From NCBI GenBank assembly GCA_965203505.1, contig OZ241880.1:372001-436000 (forward strand): a stretch of 64,000 bases of DNA. The letters run 5' to 3'. The stretch comes from Bin127 sp965203505 (GTDB lineage Bacteria > Chloroflexota > Dehalococcoidia > Lucifugimonadales > Lucifugimonadaceae). The position numbers were made by a program, and so were the translations under genes. Of the stretch, positions 27,431-37,400 are shown one piece after another (positions within the stretch are counted from its first letter, which is position 1; every line of letters begins with the position of its first letter). The notes under the pieces are model-generated. The model did not search any database. It saw only the letters and a list, made by a program, of their open reading frames with translations, and was not told the DNA's origin.

Positions 27431-27670
27431 ATGCATCTACCTATCGTCGAACTCGATACCCACGATTCGGTACACATGCACCATTCGGAATCGGTCGATC
27501 CGACGTTGGCGCAATGGATCAACAACCTTTTGCATGATCTTCTAGGTTGGGGCCCGTGGACGTTTGTAGTTGTCCTAGGGATTGCCATCGCTGCGATACC
27601 GGCGTGGCTCATCTATTCTGCGTTGAGGCACCCAGACGTCCATGAAGAATCCAACGGCTCGGACGACTGA
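27431..27670 (+). CDS. Small single-pass membrane protein
   Basis: The 79-residue product starts 6 bases after the MFS stop codon. It has a His- and acid-rich N-terminus, one hydrophobic segment (about residues 38-62) and an acidic C-terminus. The tight spacing suggests cotranscription with the transporter. No family was recognised. Confidence 0.6.
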   Translation: MHLPIVELDTHDSVHMHHSESVDPTLAQWINNLLHDLLGWGPWTFVVVLGIAIAAIPAWLIYSALRHPDVHEESNGSDD

Positions 27671-27674
27671 CGAT

Positions 27675-27751
27675 TGGTACCCCGTACGGGATTCGAACCC
27701 GTGATCTCCGGCTTGAAAGGCCGACGTGCTAGGCCGCTGCACCAACGGGGC
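27675..27751 (-). tRNA. tRNA-Glu (anticodon TTC)
   Basis: On the minus strand a 77-base cloverleaf can be folded, with D-arm (TGGTGCAGCGGCCTAGCAC), anticodon loop CTTTCAA (TTC anticodon) and T-arm GTTCGAATC. The acceptor stem pairs GCCCCGT with ACGGGGT (a G-U closing pair), followed by discriminator A and an encoded CCA. It reads GAA and GAG codons. Confidence 0.95.
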
Positions 27752-27821
27752 GGGGAACACGCACCACACATCACCTCACGACCGCTTAAGAATAACATTT
27801 CGTGCCGGTCGCGACGCTAAC

Positions 27822-27990
27822 CCTCCGTAGAGGCGAACCCTCGTGGTCGCCCCACCACTGTCCCCTTTCGCCCAGCGAAAGGGGACGCGGAGCCCAAGAG
27901 ACCGACACAAGAACGCAGGGGTATGCCCGGGGGCGGACGGGCCGCCGGGTTGCCTCCGCTCGCGGGGGAAATGTGCCACGCAGAGTAACT
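27822..27990. repeat. Cluster of short palindromic, intergenic-type repeats
   Basis: A GTAGAGGCGAACCCTCGTGG segment of the kind often dispersed between genes is followed by a near-perfect palindrome at 27868-27892 (TCCCCTTTCGC, 3-base loop, complementary arm) and more GC-rich runs. A related CCCCTTG/CAAGGGG hairpin occurs inside mutS2. These look like REP-type elements rather than coding sequence. Confidence 0.5.
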
Positions 27991-28058
27991 ACGGCTACGA
28001 CGTGGCAGAAGGACGAAGGGGGCGCGAACCGACCAATCCCAAGAATCCCAATTCACAT

Positions 28059-28086
28059 TTGACTCCTGCAACATCTGTAGTATTAT
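28059..28086 (+). promoter_or_regulatory. Strong sigma-70-type promoter for the downstream structured RNA
   Basis: TTGACT (28059-28064) and TATTAT (28081-28086) are separated by 16 bases; each differs from consensus at one position. Transcription would start near 28093 and run through a region with no credible protein-coding gene. It is one of the two best promoter matches I found in this window. Confidence 0.65.
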
Positions 28087-28092
28087 GAAAAA

Positions 28093-28890
28093 CAGATCGA
28101 CATCTACACAGTGCTGCGCAGACGTGTGCAGACCCCGTCCCAAACGGCCACAGGGATCACGTGAGGAAACGAAGGCAAAGCGGCATAGACAGCGCGTCAA
28201 CTAAAGCGCCGAGTCGGACCGTCATCAGTTGCTCCGGCGGCGTCCCTCATCGGATCGGCAGTCCGGTGCAAGGTCGGGAGGGCCGTGCCGAAGCGTGGGA
28301 GGCCCAGTTCCCGGAGCGCGGCGCATCAGTCCTGCGTCGCAAAGCGAGCCAGCTCGCATCCGTTCGACGGATGCGTTGCCAAGGGCCGGGAAACCTGCGT
28401 GGAGCCGACATACACCTTCTCCTGTCCGCCGCAGGAGGTAGGCTACAGTGCGAGTGAAGCCCGAAAAGCTGATCCAAGGAAGGCGGCGAACTCCGAACGG
28501 CGGCCCCAGTCGTCGAGCCGACTTCCATGCCCGCGGTCTGGCGACGCGTGCCGTGCTGGAAAACGGAAGCTAGCGGTTTGCAACACGCTCTGCGCAGCAT
28601 CTGACCCCTCTCCGGGGTCGACCTTTTCGGCAACCCGAAGAGGCGATGGAGAGGGAAGGAGCCGAGGTCCCAGCGCTGGGACCAAGGCTCGAGGCGAGGA
28701 CCTGTCTTTACGGGACCGAAGACCCTGGCTGCCGGGCCATCCCCTGGGAAGGCCCGGCAGCAACCCCGAACAAACCACCGGGTGGGAGCGGACATATTTG
28801 CGCGTCCGGAAACATCCCCTACGGGTTGTTTGCCCTCCGCCCCGGGGAGCCGTGTTGCCAATGTTGGCTTGGTCGGCTTGGTCGGGCGAT
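28093..28890 (+). ncRNA. Candidate large structured non-coding RNA, unidentified
   Basis: About 800 GC-rich bases lie between a strong promoter and the converging mutS2 gene. The region is dense in stable stems: 8-bp CGCATCCG/CGGATGCG with a TTCGA loop (28355-28375); 8-bp CCCTCTCC/GGAGAGGG (28606-28655) enclosing a 9-bp stem with a CAAC loop (28622-28643); GAGCC/GGCTC around GGTCCCA-GCGC-TGGGACC with a GA/AA internal loop (28659-28690); and 10-bp CTGCCGGGCC/GGCCCGGCAG (28729-28760). Purine-rich loops (GAAA, GGGAAACC) favour the plus strand. I found no RNase P, tmRNA, SRP or 6S landmarks. The ends are approximate. Confidence 0.5.
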
Positions 28891-28892
28891 GG

Positions 28893-31508
28893 TTACTCTA
28901 GCAAGGCGATTGTGACGCCGTTTCCTCCAGCGTTCTGGGGTGCTGGTTCGAAGGTTTCGACGTGGGGCTCGCGAGCGAGAATGTCGCGAACCGCGTGACG
29001 GAGCGCTCCGCTGCCCTCTCCGTGAATGATCCGAACGCTGGTCAGTCCTTGCATGAAAGCCCTGTCGATGAACTGCGGGATCATCGATTCGACCATATGC
29101 ACCCGCGAGCCGCGAACGTCGAGGTCTCCGGCAGCATCTGCAACGTGCGCCAGTTTCGGCCGCACCTGAGTATGTGCAGGGGCACGTTCGGTTTCTCTGG
29201 TGTCTGATGCTGCTTTGATAAGCGTCATCATGTGCGGACGTGCTTGGAACCGCATCGTTCCAGAAAGAACGACAGCTCGATTGTCGCGGTCCAACTCCAC
29301 GATCTCACCAGTGACGCCGAGGCTCTCGACGCGCACGGAATCGCCGACTTGGAACGTCGGCGCATCGTCGGGCAGTGATCGTCTGGAGGTTCGGCGTGGC
29401 CGGTCGGCACTACCCAACCAGTCCTCACTCCCGACGGAACGTGCGATATCCGCCGCCGACTGCCTTGCCTCTTGCCAAGTCTGTTGCCGTTGAGCCTCAC
29501 GCATGAGCCGTCGCAACTGACGGCGCACGCGTTGCGCTTCACGTTTGAGCTGTTCGCGCGCCTCTTCGATCGTCCGGTCGCGTTCCTGCTCCGATTCAGC
29601 GAGATTCGCGCGCGCTTCAATCCGCAGACGCTCAGCCTCGGCGCGATCCTCTGCGGTTTGCTGTTGAACTTCGCGGACTCGATCGCGCTCGATTTGCAGC
29701 GACTTCAAAAGACTCTCAGTCTGCGAACGCAATGGATCGAGCATCGATTCAGCGTGTTCGATGATCGCGTCCTCCAACCCAAGCCGCTTGGCGACTTGCA
29801 TCGCATAACTTTGTCCCGGCAATCCCATGATCAGACGATAGTTCGGGAGCATAGTTTCGGGATCAAGTTCGACCGATGCGTTGCCCAGAAATTCATGGGT
29901 CGCGGCAAATTCAGATACCGGACGATGATGCGTTGTGACACAGGTCCAGACATTGTTGCTTACAAGGCGCTCCAATATCGCACGCGCCAGCGCCGAACCC
30001 TCTTCAGGATCGGTTCCCGTGCCAAGTTCATCGAGAAGAACCAACGATCGTTCGGTGGCGTGTTCAATGATCCGTATCACCCGTTCCATGTGAGAAGAGA
30101 AAGTGGATACGGAGCGATCGATGCTCTGAGCGTCGCCGATATCGGCAAAAACGCCATCGAACACGGGTAATTCGGAAGCCTCACGCGCCGGGATCTGTAG
30201 TCCTGATTGATGCATCAACGCCATCAATCCCAAAGTCTTGAGCGCAATCGTTTTACCGCCGGTGTTGGGCCCGGTAATCACGAGACCTCGGCGATTGGCA
30301 TCGAGATTCATTGAGATCGGGACCACATCCTCGCCGATCAAAGGGTGACGGGCTTCGACCAAAACCAGCCCGCCCGACTCGTCCGATTGAGACTTTTGCG
30401 AAACTCCCGTCATTCCGGCGGAAGTCGGAATCTGGCGGTGATGGGTATCCCGGTCGCAGTTTGCAGGGAGCGCCCGATCCGCGTCTAAACCCCCTTCAAT
30501 TCCCCCTTGCGCATCAAGGGGAAGGGTTTTGTAATGGTCGTCAGAAGGTGATATCCCCCCGGTTTTGGGTCTGACACCGCCTATTTTTAACGACAAACGG
30601 CCCCTGGCCACGGCTGCATCAAGGCTGGCGGCCGCCTGCATCGACGCCAGAGCGTCTTCTCCGCGAACTGCTACCGATCGCGATAGTTTGCGCAGTACAC
30701 GCTCCTCCTCCTTTTCGGCTTCATATGCAGCTTCGCGCCAATCGTTGGCGACATTTACTACCGCGAATGGCTCGATGAAAGCGGTCTGCCCACTCGAAGA
30801 CACGTCATGAACGATGCCGGGGACGGACACGCGGTGTGAAGATTTGACCTCCAACACCAGACGATCGCCGCGCGACGCGATCGCGTCCGACTGCAGGAAC
30901 GGCTTGAGGCTGTCGCGCCCCGCGAGGTTCTCCATGACGCGCATCGCGCGTTGATAAGCAGTTCTGGATTTCGCCCTGAGCTGACCCAATCGCGGCGTGG
31001 CGGTATCCAAGACGTCACCGGAATCGGCGAGCGAGTCCACGATGTTGGAACGGACCTCGCGCAGATCTCGGATCTGAGAGGCCATTTCGGACAGATTCGG
31101 GGCTTCTTCAGCAATCATCATCACCGTGGATCTTGCGACCCACATCGATTGAAAGATCGCACAGAGCATTAGAAGTTCTGAACCGTTCAACATACCGCCC
31201 AACATGGCGCGACGCAGAGGGTCGCGCGGGTCGCGCATCCCTGCCAAGCCGATGTCGCCTTTGCTATTGAGGAGCTCCACCGCCTCCGCAGTCTCATCCT
31301 GCAGACGGCTCACGTCCTCCGGGTGCCGTGCCGGACGGGATTCGCGGACGATCTCCTTCGACATGTAGAACCGGGCTTCGCCGGCCAACAACTCCCGAAC
31401 GCGGTCGAACTCCAAGAGGTTTTCAGCTTCGAGGAGCATGGAATCTGCGGAGGAAACCGGATCATCTAGCGTCTGATCGGAATCGGTTGTCGTAACGGAT
31501 AATGACAT
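28893..31508 (-). CDS. mutS2: Endonuclease MutS2
   Basis: The 871-residue protein has the MutS2 order: N-terminal core and clamp helices, ATPase domain with Walker A GPNTGGKT and LLDELGTGTDPEEGSALA, a long coiled coil (about 590-700), a KOW-like strand region, and a C-terminal Smr nuclease domain (LDVRGSRVHMVE, RIIHGEGSGALRHAV). MutS2 acts on recombination intermediates or collided ribosomes. About 60 residues (roughly 312-375) inserted before the LVLVEARHPL strand derive from palindromic repeat DNA in frame. It is slightly longer than usual for that reason. Confidence 0.95.
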   Translation of the reverse strand: MSLSVTTTDSDQTLDDPVSSADSMLLEAENLLEFDRVRELLAGEARFYMSKEIVRESRPARHPEDVSRLQDETAEAVELLNSKGDIGLAGMRDPRDPLRRAMLGGMLNGSELLMLCAIFQSMWVARSTVMMIAEEAPNLSEMASQIRDLREVRSNIVDSLADSGDVLDTATPRLGQLRAKSRTAYQRAMRVMENLAGRDSLKPFLQSDAIASRGDRLVLEVKSSHRVSVPGIVHDVSSSGQTAFIEPFAVVNVANDWREAAYEAEKEEERVLRKLSRSVAVRGEDALASMQAAASLDAAVARGRLSLKIGGVRPKTGGISPSDDHYKTLPLDAQGGIEGGLDADRALPANCDRDTHHRQIPTSAGMTGVSQKSQSDESGGLVLVEARHPLIGEDVVPISMNLDANRRGLVITGPNTGGKTIALKTLGLMALMHQSGLQIPAREASELPVFDGVFADIGDAQSIDRSVSTFSSHMERVIRIIEHATERSLVLLDELGTGTDPEEGSALARAILERLVSNNVWTCVTTHHRPVSEFAATHEFLGNASVELDPETMLPNYRLIMGLPGQSYAMQVAKRLGLEDAIIEHAESMLDPLRSQTESLLKSLQIERDRVREVQQQTAEDRAEAERLRIEARANLAESEQERDRTIEEAREQLKREAQRVRRQLRRLMREAQRQQTWQEARQSAADIARSVGSEDWLGSADRPRRTSRRSLPDDAPTFQVGDSVRVESLGVTGEIVELDRDNRAVVLSGTMRFQARPHMMTLIKAASDTRETERAPAHTQVRPKLAHVADAAGDLDVRGSRVHMVESMIPQFIDRAFMQGLTSVRIIHGEGSGALRHAVRDILAREPHVETFEPAPQNAGGNGVTIALLE
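30390..30560 (-). repeat. Palindromic repeat element inserted in frame within mutS2
   Basis: The segment includes an ATTCCG-type inverted repeat ending CGGAATGACGG on the minus strand (around 30405-30432) and a CCCCTTG/CAAGGGG hairpin (around 30500-30525). Both look like dispersed intergenic elements. They are translated in frame as a polar loop of MutS2. A related copy lies at 33911-33945 outside any gene. Confidence 0.6.
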
Positions 31509-31569
31509 CGAACTCCAATTTTAGACCTGACGAATAAACGCTCCGCGCCAAAATGGCATTGGCCAGATC

Positions 31570-32502
31570 ATGGAACACGCATTACAACCCGCATCGGTCG
31601 TAGATGACGACAGCTTAAAGAGAGTCCGCGCGGCAGGCGATCGATTGATGTCGCTATCCGGCTTAAGTTACGAAGGCGAGTTTTTAACGGTCGGCGATTA
31701 CGAGAACGTTCATGTGATGGAATTTGGTTCCGGCCCTCCGCTGTTGTTGGTGCATGGTGCAGGAAGTGGAGGCCCAGCATGGCACCGACAGATCGCTGCA
31801 TTGGCTACCGGCCATCGCGTCATCGTCCCTGACGTGCCGATGTTTGGACTATCCGGGATGCCGCATCGGATTCATAGCCCAAGAGAACAGATCGCCGAAG
31901 TGATACTGGGCATCATGGACCTAATGGGCATCGAATCGGCGGACATAGCTGGCCACTCGATGGGGGCTCTGGCATCGCTCGGCGCACTGATGCGTGCTCC
32001 GGATCGTTTCAAACGGGCAGCCTTATTGTCATCGCCGGGTTTCGGTCGTGGTTTGAACTTCGTCCTCCGTCTCGCTTCGGTGCCTGCGTTGCAAAGATTC
32101 GTAGATTACGGGTCGAGGCGGGCGAGGAACATCTATTTCGATAAATTCGAAGCGCAGAAATCTGGTCCGTCGGAAGAACGGGAGTTGTGGAAAGAGCTTC
32201 ATTTCCAAGTCGGCAACCGCGATAACGGCATTGAGACTTTCCATCAGGGACTAACCAGCTTTGCCGGTATCTTGGGCCAACGCGATGTAGTTGGCTCCGA
32301 AATGACAACCAAGATCGAAGCCGAAACGCTGCTGATATGGGGCGATTCAGACCGCATTATTCCGACGCGTCACAGTAAACGCGCCGAAAAATCGATTCCG
32401 GGAGCACGTCTAGAAATCATCAAGAACTGTGGACACATCGTTCAACTCGAGGCGCCGGAACGCGTCACCAAGCTAATGTCCGACTGGTTCCGAATCAGCT
32501 GA
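31570..32502 (+). CDS. Alpha/beta-fold hydrolase
   Basis: The 310-residue protein has the oxyanion-hole motif LLLVHGAGSGGPAW, the nucleophile elbow GHSMGA (Ser), an acid residue in LLIWGDSDRIIP, and the catalytic His in NCGHIVQLEAPE. It belongs to the esterase/C-C hydrolase-type alpha/beta family; the substrate is unknown. It is divergent from mutS2 and its end overlaps the end of the converging formyltransferase gene by 8 bases. Confidence 0.9.
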   Translation: MEHALQPASVVDDDSLKRVRAAGDRLMSLSGLSYEGEFLTVGDYENVHVMEFGSGPPLLLVHGAGSGGPAWHRQIAALATGHRVIVPDVPMFGLSGMPHRIHSPREQIAEVILGIMDLMGIESADIAGHSMGALASLGALMRAPDRFKRAALLSSPGFGRGLNFVLRLASVPALQRFVDYGSRRARNIYFDKFEAQKSGPSEERELWKELHFQVGNRDNGIETFHQGLTSFAGILGQRDVVGSEMTTKIEAETLLIWGDSDRIIPTRHSKRAEKSIPGARLEIIKNCGHIVQLEAPERVTKLMSDWFRIS

Positions 32503-33403
32503 AACGGTCTCCAACAGAAAAACCGATATCGCCGGCTGCTGTTTTCGCGCCTCGACCGATTCGCGCCCGTTTGATCGTCAGCGCACCACCTCCCGATGCG
32601 ATCGTCGCGCCTTGATCGCCGAGATCGATTACTGTGCCGGGTTCTTGTCCACTAGCACCGCGGCTTGCGATTGAGCTGCCGAAGAAAGCGACTTTTTCGT
32701 CGTTCAATGTCGACCATGCCCCTGGTTGGGGATCGCATCCGCGGATCAGGTTATGGACGGTACCAGCGTCTAACGACCAATCGATCTGCGCATCATTTGA
32801 TCCGCACCACCCTTCGTATGTCGCTTTGGATTCTTCTTGGACGATGCGGGGCGCGATTCCTTGGTTGACCAAGTCCACAGATTCGAGGATCGCATCGACG
32901 CCCATCGAAAAAAGGTGGTTGAAATAGAGCGAGCCGACGGTGTCGTCAAGACCGATGTCGACTCGTTTCTGCATCAGGATCGGTCCCGTGTCCAAGCCCT
33001 CGTCTGGCCAGAATATCGACAGTCCTGTTTCTGTGTCGCCATTGATCACCGCCCAGTTGATCGAACTTGGGCCCCTGTGTAGTGGTAGGAGGGAAGGGTG
33101 AAACTGGATGGTCCCTTGAGATGGCGCTTCGATGATTTCCTTGGGCACAATGTCTGTGACGTATGCCATGACGCATAGGTCGGCTTCGAGCGACCTGAAC
33201 GCGTCGATACTCTTCTGATCTCGCATTCGATCAAACTGCCAACATGGGATACCCAGGTCATCAGATGCGCTGGCTAATGGCTCGCGACTTCTGCGCCTGT
33301 CAGGCGCCGCGAACACACCGACGACCTCGTGTTCATCGAGGTTGTTCAATGCTTCCAGAACGGATTTTCCAAAAGCTGATTGACCGATGATGGCTAGTTT
33401 CAT
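32495..33403 (-). CDS. Formyltransferase-fold protein, like 10-formyl-THF hydrolase domain / Fmt
   Basis: From the preferred ATG (33403) the protein has 302 residues: an N-terminal formyltransferase domain (MKLAIIGQSAFGKSV, FHPSLLPLHRGPSSINW, DEGLDTGPILMQKRVD) and a C-terminal domain (YEGWCGSNDAQIDWSLDAGTVHNLIRGCDPQPGAW). The pattern is closer to the hydrolase domain of 10-formyltetrahydrofolate dehydrogenase than to ordinary methionyl-tRNA formyltransferase, though the two are related. It would act on one-carbon folates. An earlier in-frame start adds 12 residues. Confidence 0.82.
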   Translation of the reverse strand: MKLAIIGQSAFGKSVLEALNNLDEHEVVGVFAAPDRRRSREPLASASDDLGIPCWQFDRMRDQKSIDAFRSLEADLCVMAYVTDIVPKEIIEAPSQGTIQFHPSLLPLHRGPSSINWAVINGDTETGLSIFWPDEGLDTGPILMQKRVDIGLDDTVGSLYFNHLFSMGVDAILESVDLVNQGIAPRIVQEESKATYEGWCGSNDAQIDWSLDAGTVHNLIRGCDPQPGAWSTLNDEKVAFFGSSIASRGASGQEPGTVIDLGDQGATIASGGGALTIKRARIGRGAKTAAGDIGFSVGDRFS

Positions 33404-33495
33404 GCCAGAGTTCTTATCCTTGTGTTCGTGTGGGTGCAAAGTTTAATCGGTCGCAAACTACCGCCCCATATCGTACGCAATAGGACAGGCATCTT

Positions 33496-33879
33496 TTGAC
33501 ATCGGAACCTGCAACATCAGACGAGTTCTTTGCCCGTGGATTGAAATCGGCACAACTTGGGCAACCTGACGCGGCCGCTCGGGATTTCGAGGAAGCTGCG
33601 TGGCTGGACCCGGACAACGCGATCATCCAGTTCAATCTTGGAACCGCGTATCTGAGCATGGGAATGTTCGAGCAAGCGGTGATCAACTTGGACCGGTCAC
33701 TGGAACTGGATCCGGACAGTTCGGACGCGCTGGGTAACCGCGCGGTAGCCAGAACCGCCTTAGGTCAAGATGAATTGGCGGCTGAAGACATCACAAGGGC
33801 GATCGAATTGGGCGCACCGCCAGATGGTATTCATGCGGTTGTCGAGTACGTGAAGCAGCGGCGGAAGCCGGCAGGATAG
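33496..33879 (+). CDS. TPR-repeat protein
   Basis: The 127-residue protein starts at a TTG and has about three tetratricopeptide repeats (A-x2-DFEEAAWLDPDNAIIQFNLGTAYLSMGMFEQAVINLDRSLELDPDSSDALGN pattern). It has no signal or enzyme motif and probably mediates protein binding. It is divergent from the formyltransferase gene. Confidence 0.82.
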   Translation: MTSEPATSDEFFARGLKSAQLGQPDAAARDFEEAAWLDPDNAIIQFNLGTAYLSMGMFEQAVINLDRSLELDPDSSDALGNRAVARTALGQDELAAEDITRAIELGAPPDGIHAVVEYVKQRRKPAG

Positions 33880-33910
33880 GCGCGAAACTCTATCTCGCCA
33901 TAGCGAGTGC

Positions 33911-33945
33911 CCGTTTTCCGCTTTCGGTTTAGCGGAATGACGGTC
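33911..33945 (+). repeat. Palindromic intergenic repeat
   Basis: TTCCGC and GCGGAA arms flank a short loop and end in GCGGAATGACGG, the same end as in the repeat inside mutS2. It lies just after the TPR gene and may be a REP-like element or part of a transcript end. Confidence 0.5.
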
Positions 33946-34009
33946 AGAAGTCGCCGTGATCCTGGCGTTGTTCAATCCGTGAATTTCTATGAGTTTTCTG
34001 ATCGCGGCT

Positions 34010-34288
34010 TCACATGCCGCCCACGCGAGTAAAAAACGCAGCTTCATCGAGTCCGTTTCTCCGCAAGCGTTCCGCTCGATCCAATCTTGTTAGGATCTCA
34101 TCGGCCTCGTAAGATTTGGCAGCCTCTGGCGTATCCAAGGCTTGGGGCTCGCCGATCAAGTGCAGGTCGAAACTCCAGCCCGGTTGCACATAGATGATCT
34201 TCGCCATCTCAACGATAGCGTCGTTGCCCAACAGCGAGGACCGAGATTTCACTTTGATGACCTTCTTCTCGCTGTCCTTTTCAACCAC
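34010..34288 (-). CDS. Small hypothetical protein
   Basis: The 92-residue product starts at a GTG and is rich in K, E and R. It has helical segments but no recognised motif, signal or membrane segment. The gene is isolated between the TPR gene and the LRR surface-protein gene. Coding status is moderately supported by length and composition only. Confidence 0.45.
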   Translation of the reverse strand: MVEKDSEKKVIKVKSRSSLLGNDAIVEMAKIIYVQPGWSFDLHLIGEPQALDTPEAAKSYEADEILTRLDRAERLRRNGLDEAAFFTRVGGM

Positions 34289-34445
34289 AGATCAGGCCTA
34301 TAGTCAGGTAAAAATCTAGATGAGTTTCTCGCCGTACTAGATAGCTCTTGCGCTGATACTCCTCGGCGGCAAGTTCCAGATTGATCCGTTCGGATTTTTC
34401 GGATAATGTTTCCGTGTTGATCTACTCTGCAGTGATGCTTGAGAA

Positions 34446-37400
34446 TTACCGGGAGAAAGCGATTCGCTTCGCGCTTCTGCGATGGCGCAGCAGTGCCGCG
34501 CCGACGAGGATGAAGGCGGCTCCTATGATCAGCGGGAGGAGTAGCGCGCCGTTGATGGGCGCGGTGCCTCCGGTGTCGGGCGTCTCGACCTCGTCTGGGG
34601 ACGCTGTGGGCGTCGGAAGATCGGCGGGGGAGCCTCGGTGTCCGACCGCGACGGTTGCCGGCAAGGTGCTTAGACCGGCGCAGACTTGAGTTCCGGAAGT
34701 CGCGATACGCACGCTGCCCGAAAGAATCGTCAAAGAGTCGTCTGTGTTGCTGGCCACCATCGCGATGTCCGCGATGTTGGATCTCAGCACCGGCGGCAAC
34801 GGGAGACAGACGCGCAGCGGCGCCTCCAGAGTGTAACTGGAGACCAGCGCTCCGTCGGCATCGACCGCTATCACGTGGTACCACTGCCCTGCGAGCGTGT
34901 AGCGTTGGCCAGTCTCGCCGATATTGGACGCGGATCCCGCGACATCGATCCGCACACCGACTATCTCGCCGTTCGGCACCACGCCCGGATCGGCGGACAG
35001 TGTGATGCCGCCGCCATCGAAAGTGCCGCCTTCCTCAGGCGTGAGAACCTCGTATTGGCGCCCCTCGGCGTCGACTAGCACCGACGGAATCACCCCTACA
35101 GGATTCTTCGGTGCTGGTCGCTGGTCGAGAACCGCCGAGGAGCGTCTGACGATGATGGTGAACTTCGCCGAGCATCGCTCTTCAAAGTCTTCGCCGGCCA
35201 TACACGCGCCATCGGGCGAAGTCGCTGTCAACGTGTACCCTCCGTGAGCCGTCGGAGCGGTGTAGATGATGGTGTTCGGATGATCTGCGGCTTCGAAAGC
35301 GCCGCCTGCGCCATCGTCGTTCCATATGAACATGTGACCGTCGGCGAGGCCGTTGTCGAGGATGTCCTGACGGCCGTAGACGTCGAAGCTAAGACGCAAT
35401 TCGTCTCCCTGTGAAACCGTAACCGAGCGTATGGTCGGCTCGATGCGGGAGATCAGACCGTAACCGCCCGCGGACGATACCCCCGATACGACTTCCACCT
35501 CGGCCGCGACGAAACGTGAGAAGGAGTCGGTCAAGCCGCAGACCGCGACGTTCCCGGAGCCCGGATCGTAGCCCGAAGGAACATCGGAGGGTTCGAGATA
35601 CATCCATCCCGAACCGTCGTGGTGCCTCGTTGATTCTATGGTCGTTGCCAGGTTGAGATACTTCGATGCTGAACCGTCGTGCCTCAGTAACCTGAGCTCA
35701 CGGTCCGCGTGCGTCGACGGGACGGGGAGGCACACCACGGCCGGGATGCTCAACTCGCCACCTAGCGCATCGCCGTTGGCACCGCGGTGCTGCACGGCGA
35801 TGTCCACCGCCGATTCCTCGATCGGGTCAACGACGCGCTCAATGCGCGGGTGCGGCGGGACATGTACATCCTCGGCGTCGAGTGCGACGCGCCTCCAGGC
35901 GACCCGGGACATTACGGCGTCGGACGCTGTCGGGGAGGAGCCGTCCGGAAACGCGAGGAAGTTAGGCCGGGCGCGGAGCCAGACGCGGAGCCCGGGTGCG
36001 GACACGGCGTCGCGGGGCATCGTCAGCTCATTGAGATTCGTCATCGCCTCCAGCGCTTCCCAACCGCCGTCGAGGTCGTTGCCGTGCAGGTGCAACCGCC
36101 ACATCCTTGTATGGTTGTCGAGCCATGACGGTATCGAACCCGACAGACTGCTTTCGTGAAGATAGAGAACAAGCAGATTGTCCCTGGTGCTCAGGTTGAG
36201 GTGGTCGTCCGACTCGAACGTCGACCACGACAGGTCAAGGTCGTTGCCGCCAAGGCCGAGCCGCGTCAAAGCGGTCAGCGCGTCGAAATCCGGCAGCTCG
36301 CCCGTGAGTTCGTTGTCGTGGAGATACAGGTACTGCAGGCCGATGTGACTGGCGAGCCAAACCGGTATCGAGCCCTCCAAGCCGCTGTCGTGAAGATAGA
36401 GGTGCGTAAGCGCGGTGCCGGAATCGAGGGGCAGCTCGCCGCCCGTCTCGAACGTCGACCAGGAGAAATCGAATTCGTTGCCGCCCAGACCGAGCCGCGT
36501 CAGAGCGGTCAGCCCGCTCAGATCCGGCAACGCGCCCGACAGAGCGTTGTCTTCGATACGCAAGATCGTCAAGCCGGCGATGCTGTTCAAATCGGCCGGT
36601 ATTTCGCCGGTCAGCTCGTTGTTGTGGAGATGCAGCCGCGTCAGCTGAGTGAGACTGGACAGCCACGACGGTATCCCGCCTGAAAGCTGGTTGCTACTGA
36701 GGGTCAGTTCTTGCAAGCTTGTGAGCTTGCTCAGCTCGGATGGAATACTGCCCCTCAGGTTGCTGTTGCCGATTACTAGATGGGTCAAGCTAGTGCCGAT
36801 GTCGCCCAGCTCGGGCGGTATCGAGCCCGTGAGTTCGTTGCCGCCCAGCGAGAGCCCCACCAAGCTGGTGAGATTGCCCAGTTCGGGCGGTATCGAGCCT
36901 GTAAGCCGATTGTTCCAGATTATCAGATGCGTCATCTTGGTGAGGCGGCCCAGTTCGGGCGGGATCGTTCCCGTAAGCCGGTTGTTATGGAGATACAGCC
37001 CAACCATGTCAGCGAGGTTGCCCAGTTCGGGCGGGATCGCACCTGTAAGTCGGTTGTGGTGGATGTCTAACTGTTGCAGGTTGGTGACGTCGCCCAGTTC
37101 GGACGGTATCGGGCCAGTGAGCTCGTTGTCCCAGAGACGTAGCCATATCAGTTCGGACAGCCGGCCCAGCTCGGGAGGAATCGATCCCGTAAGCTGGTTG
37201 TTATGCAGTTGTAGCAGTAAGAGGCTTTCGAGGTTGCCCAGTTCGGGCGGAATGGGTCCCGTAATCTCGTTGTGCGCGAGTTCCAAATGAGTCATGCTTG
37301 TGAGGTTGCCCAATTCGGACGGGATCTCGCCCGTCAACCGGTTGTTGGACAGCCCCAACGTCAACAGATTGGCGAGGTTGCCCAGTTCGGACGGGATCTC

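Noticed and set aside
27817..28200. A minus-strand protein between the repeats and the RNA promoter
   Set aside because: The frame crosses palindromic repeats and the promoter and shows no family resemblance.
28093..28890. RNase P RNA, tmRNA, SRP RNA or a group II intron
   Set aside because: I looked on both strands for GAGGAAAGUC-type and ACAGARA boxes, tmRNA ends and domain V; none was present, and no reverse transcriptase gene is near.
28247..28998. Long open frames on both strands across the structured RNA region
   Set aside because: They overlap each other, are R/P/S-rich, lack ribosome-binding sites and resemble no family; high GC alone explains them.
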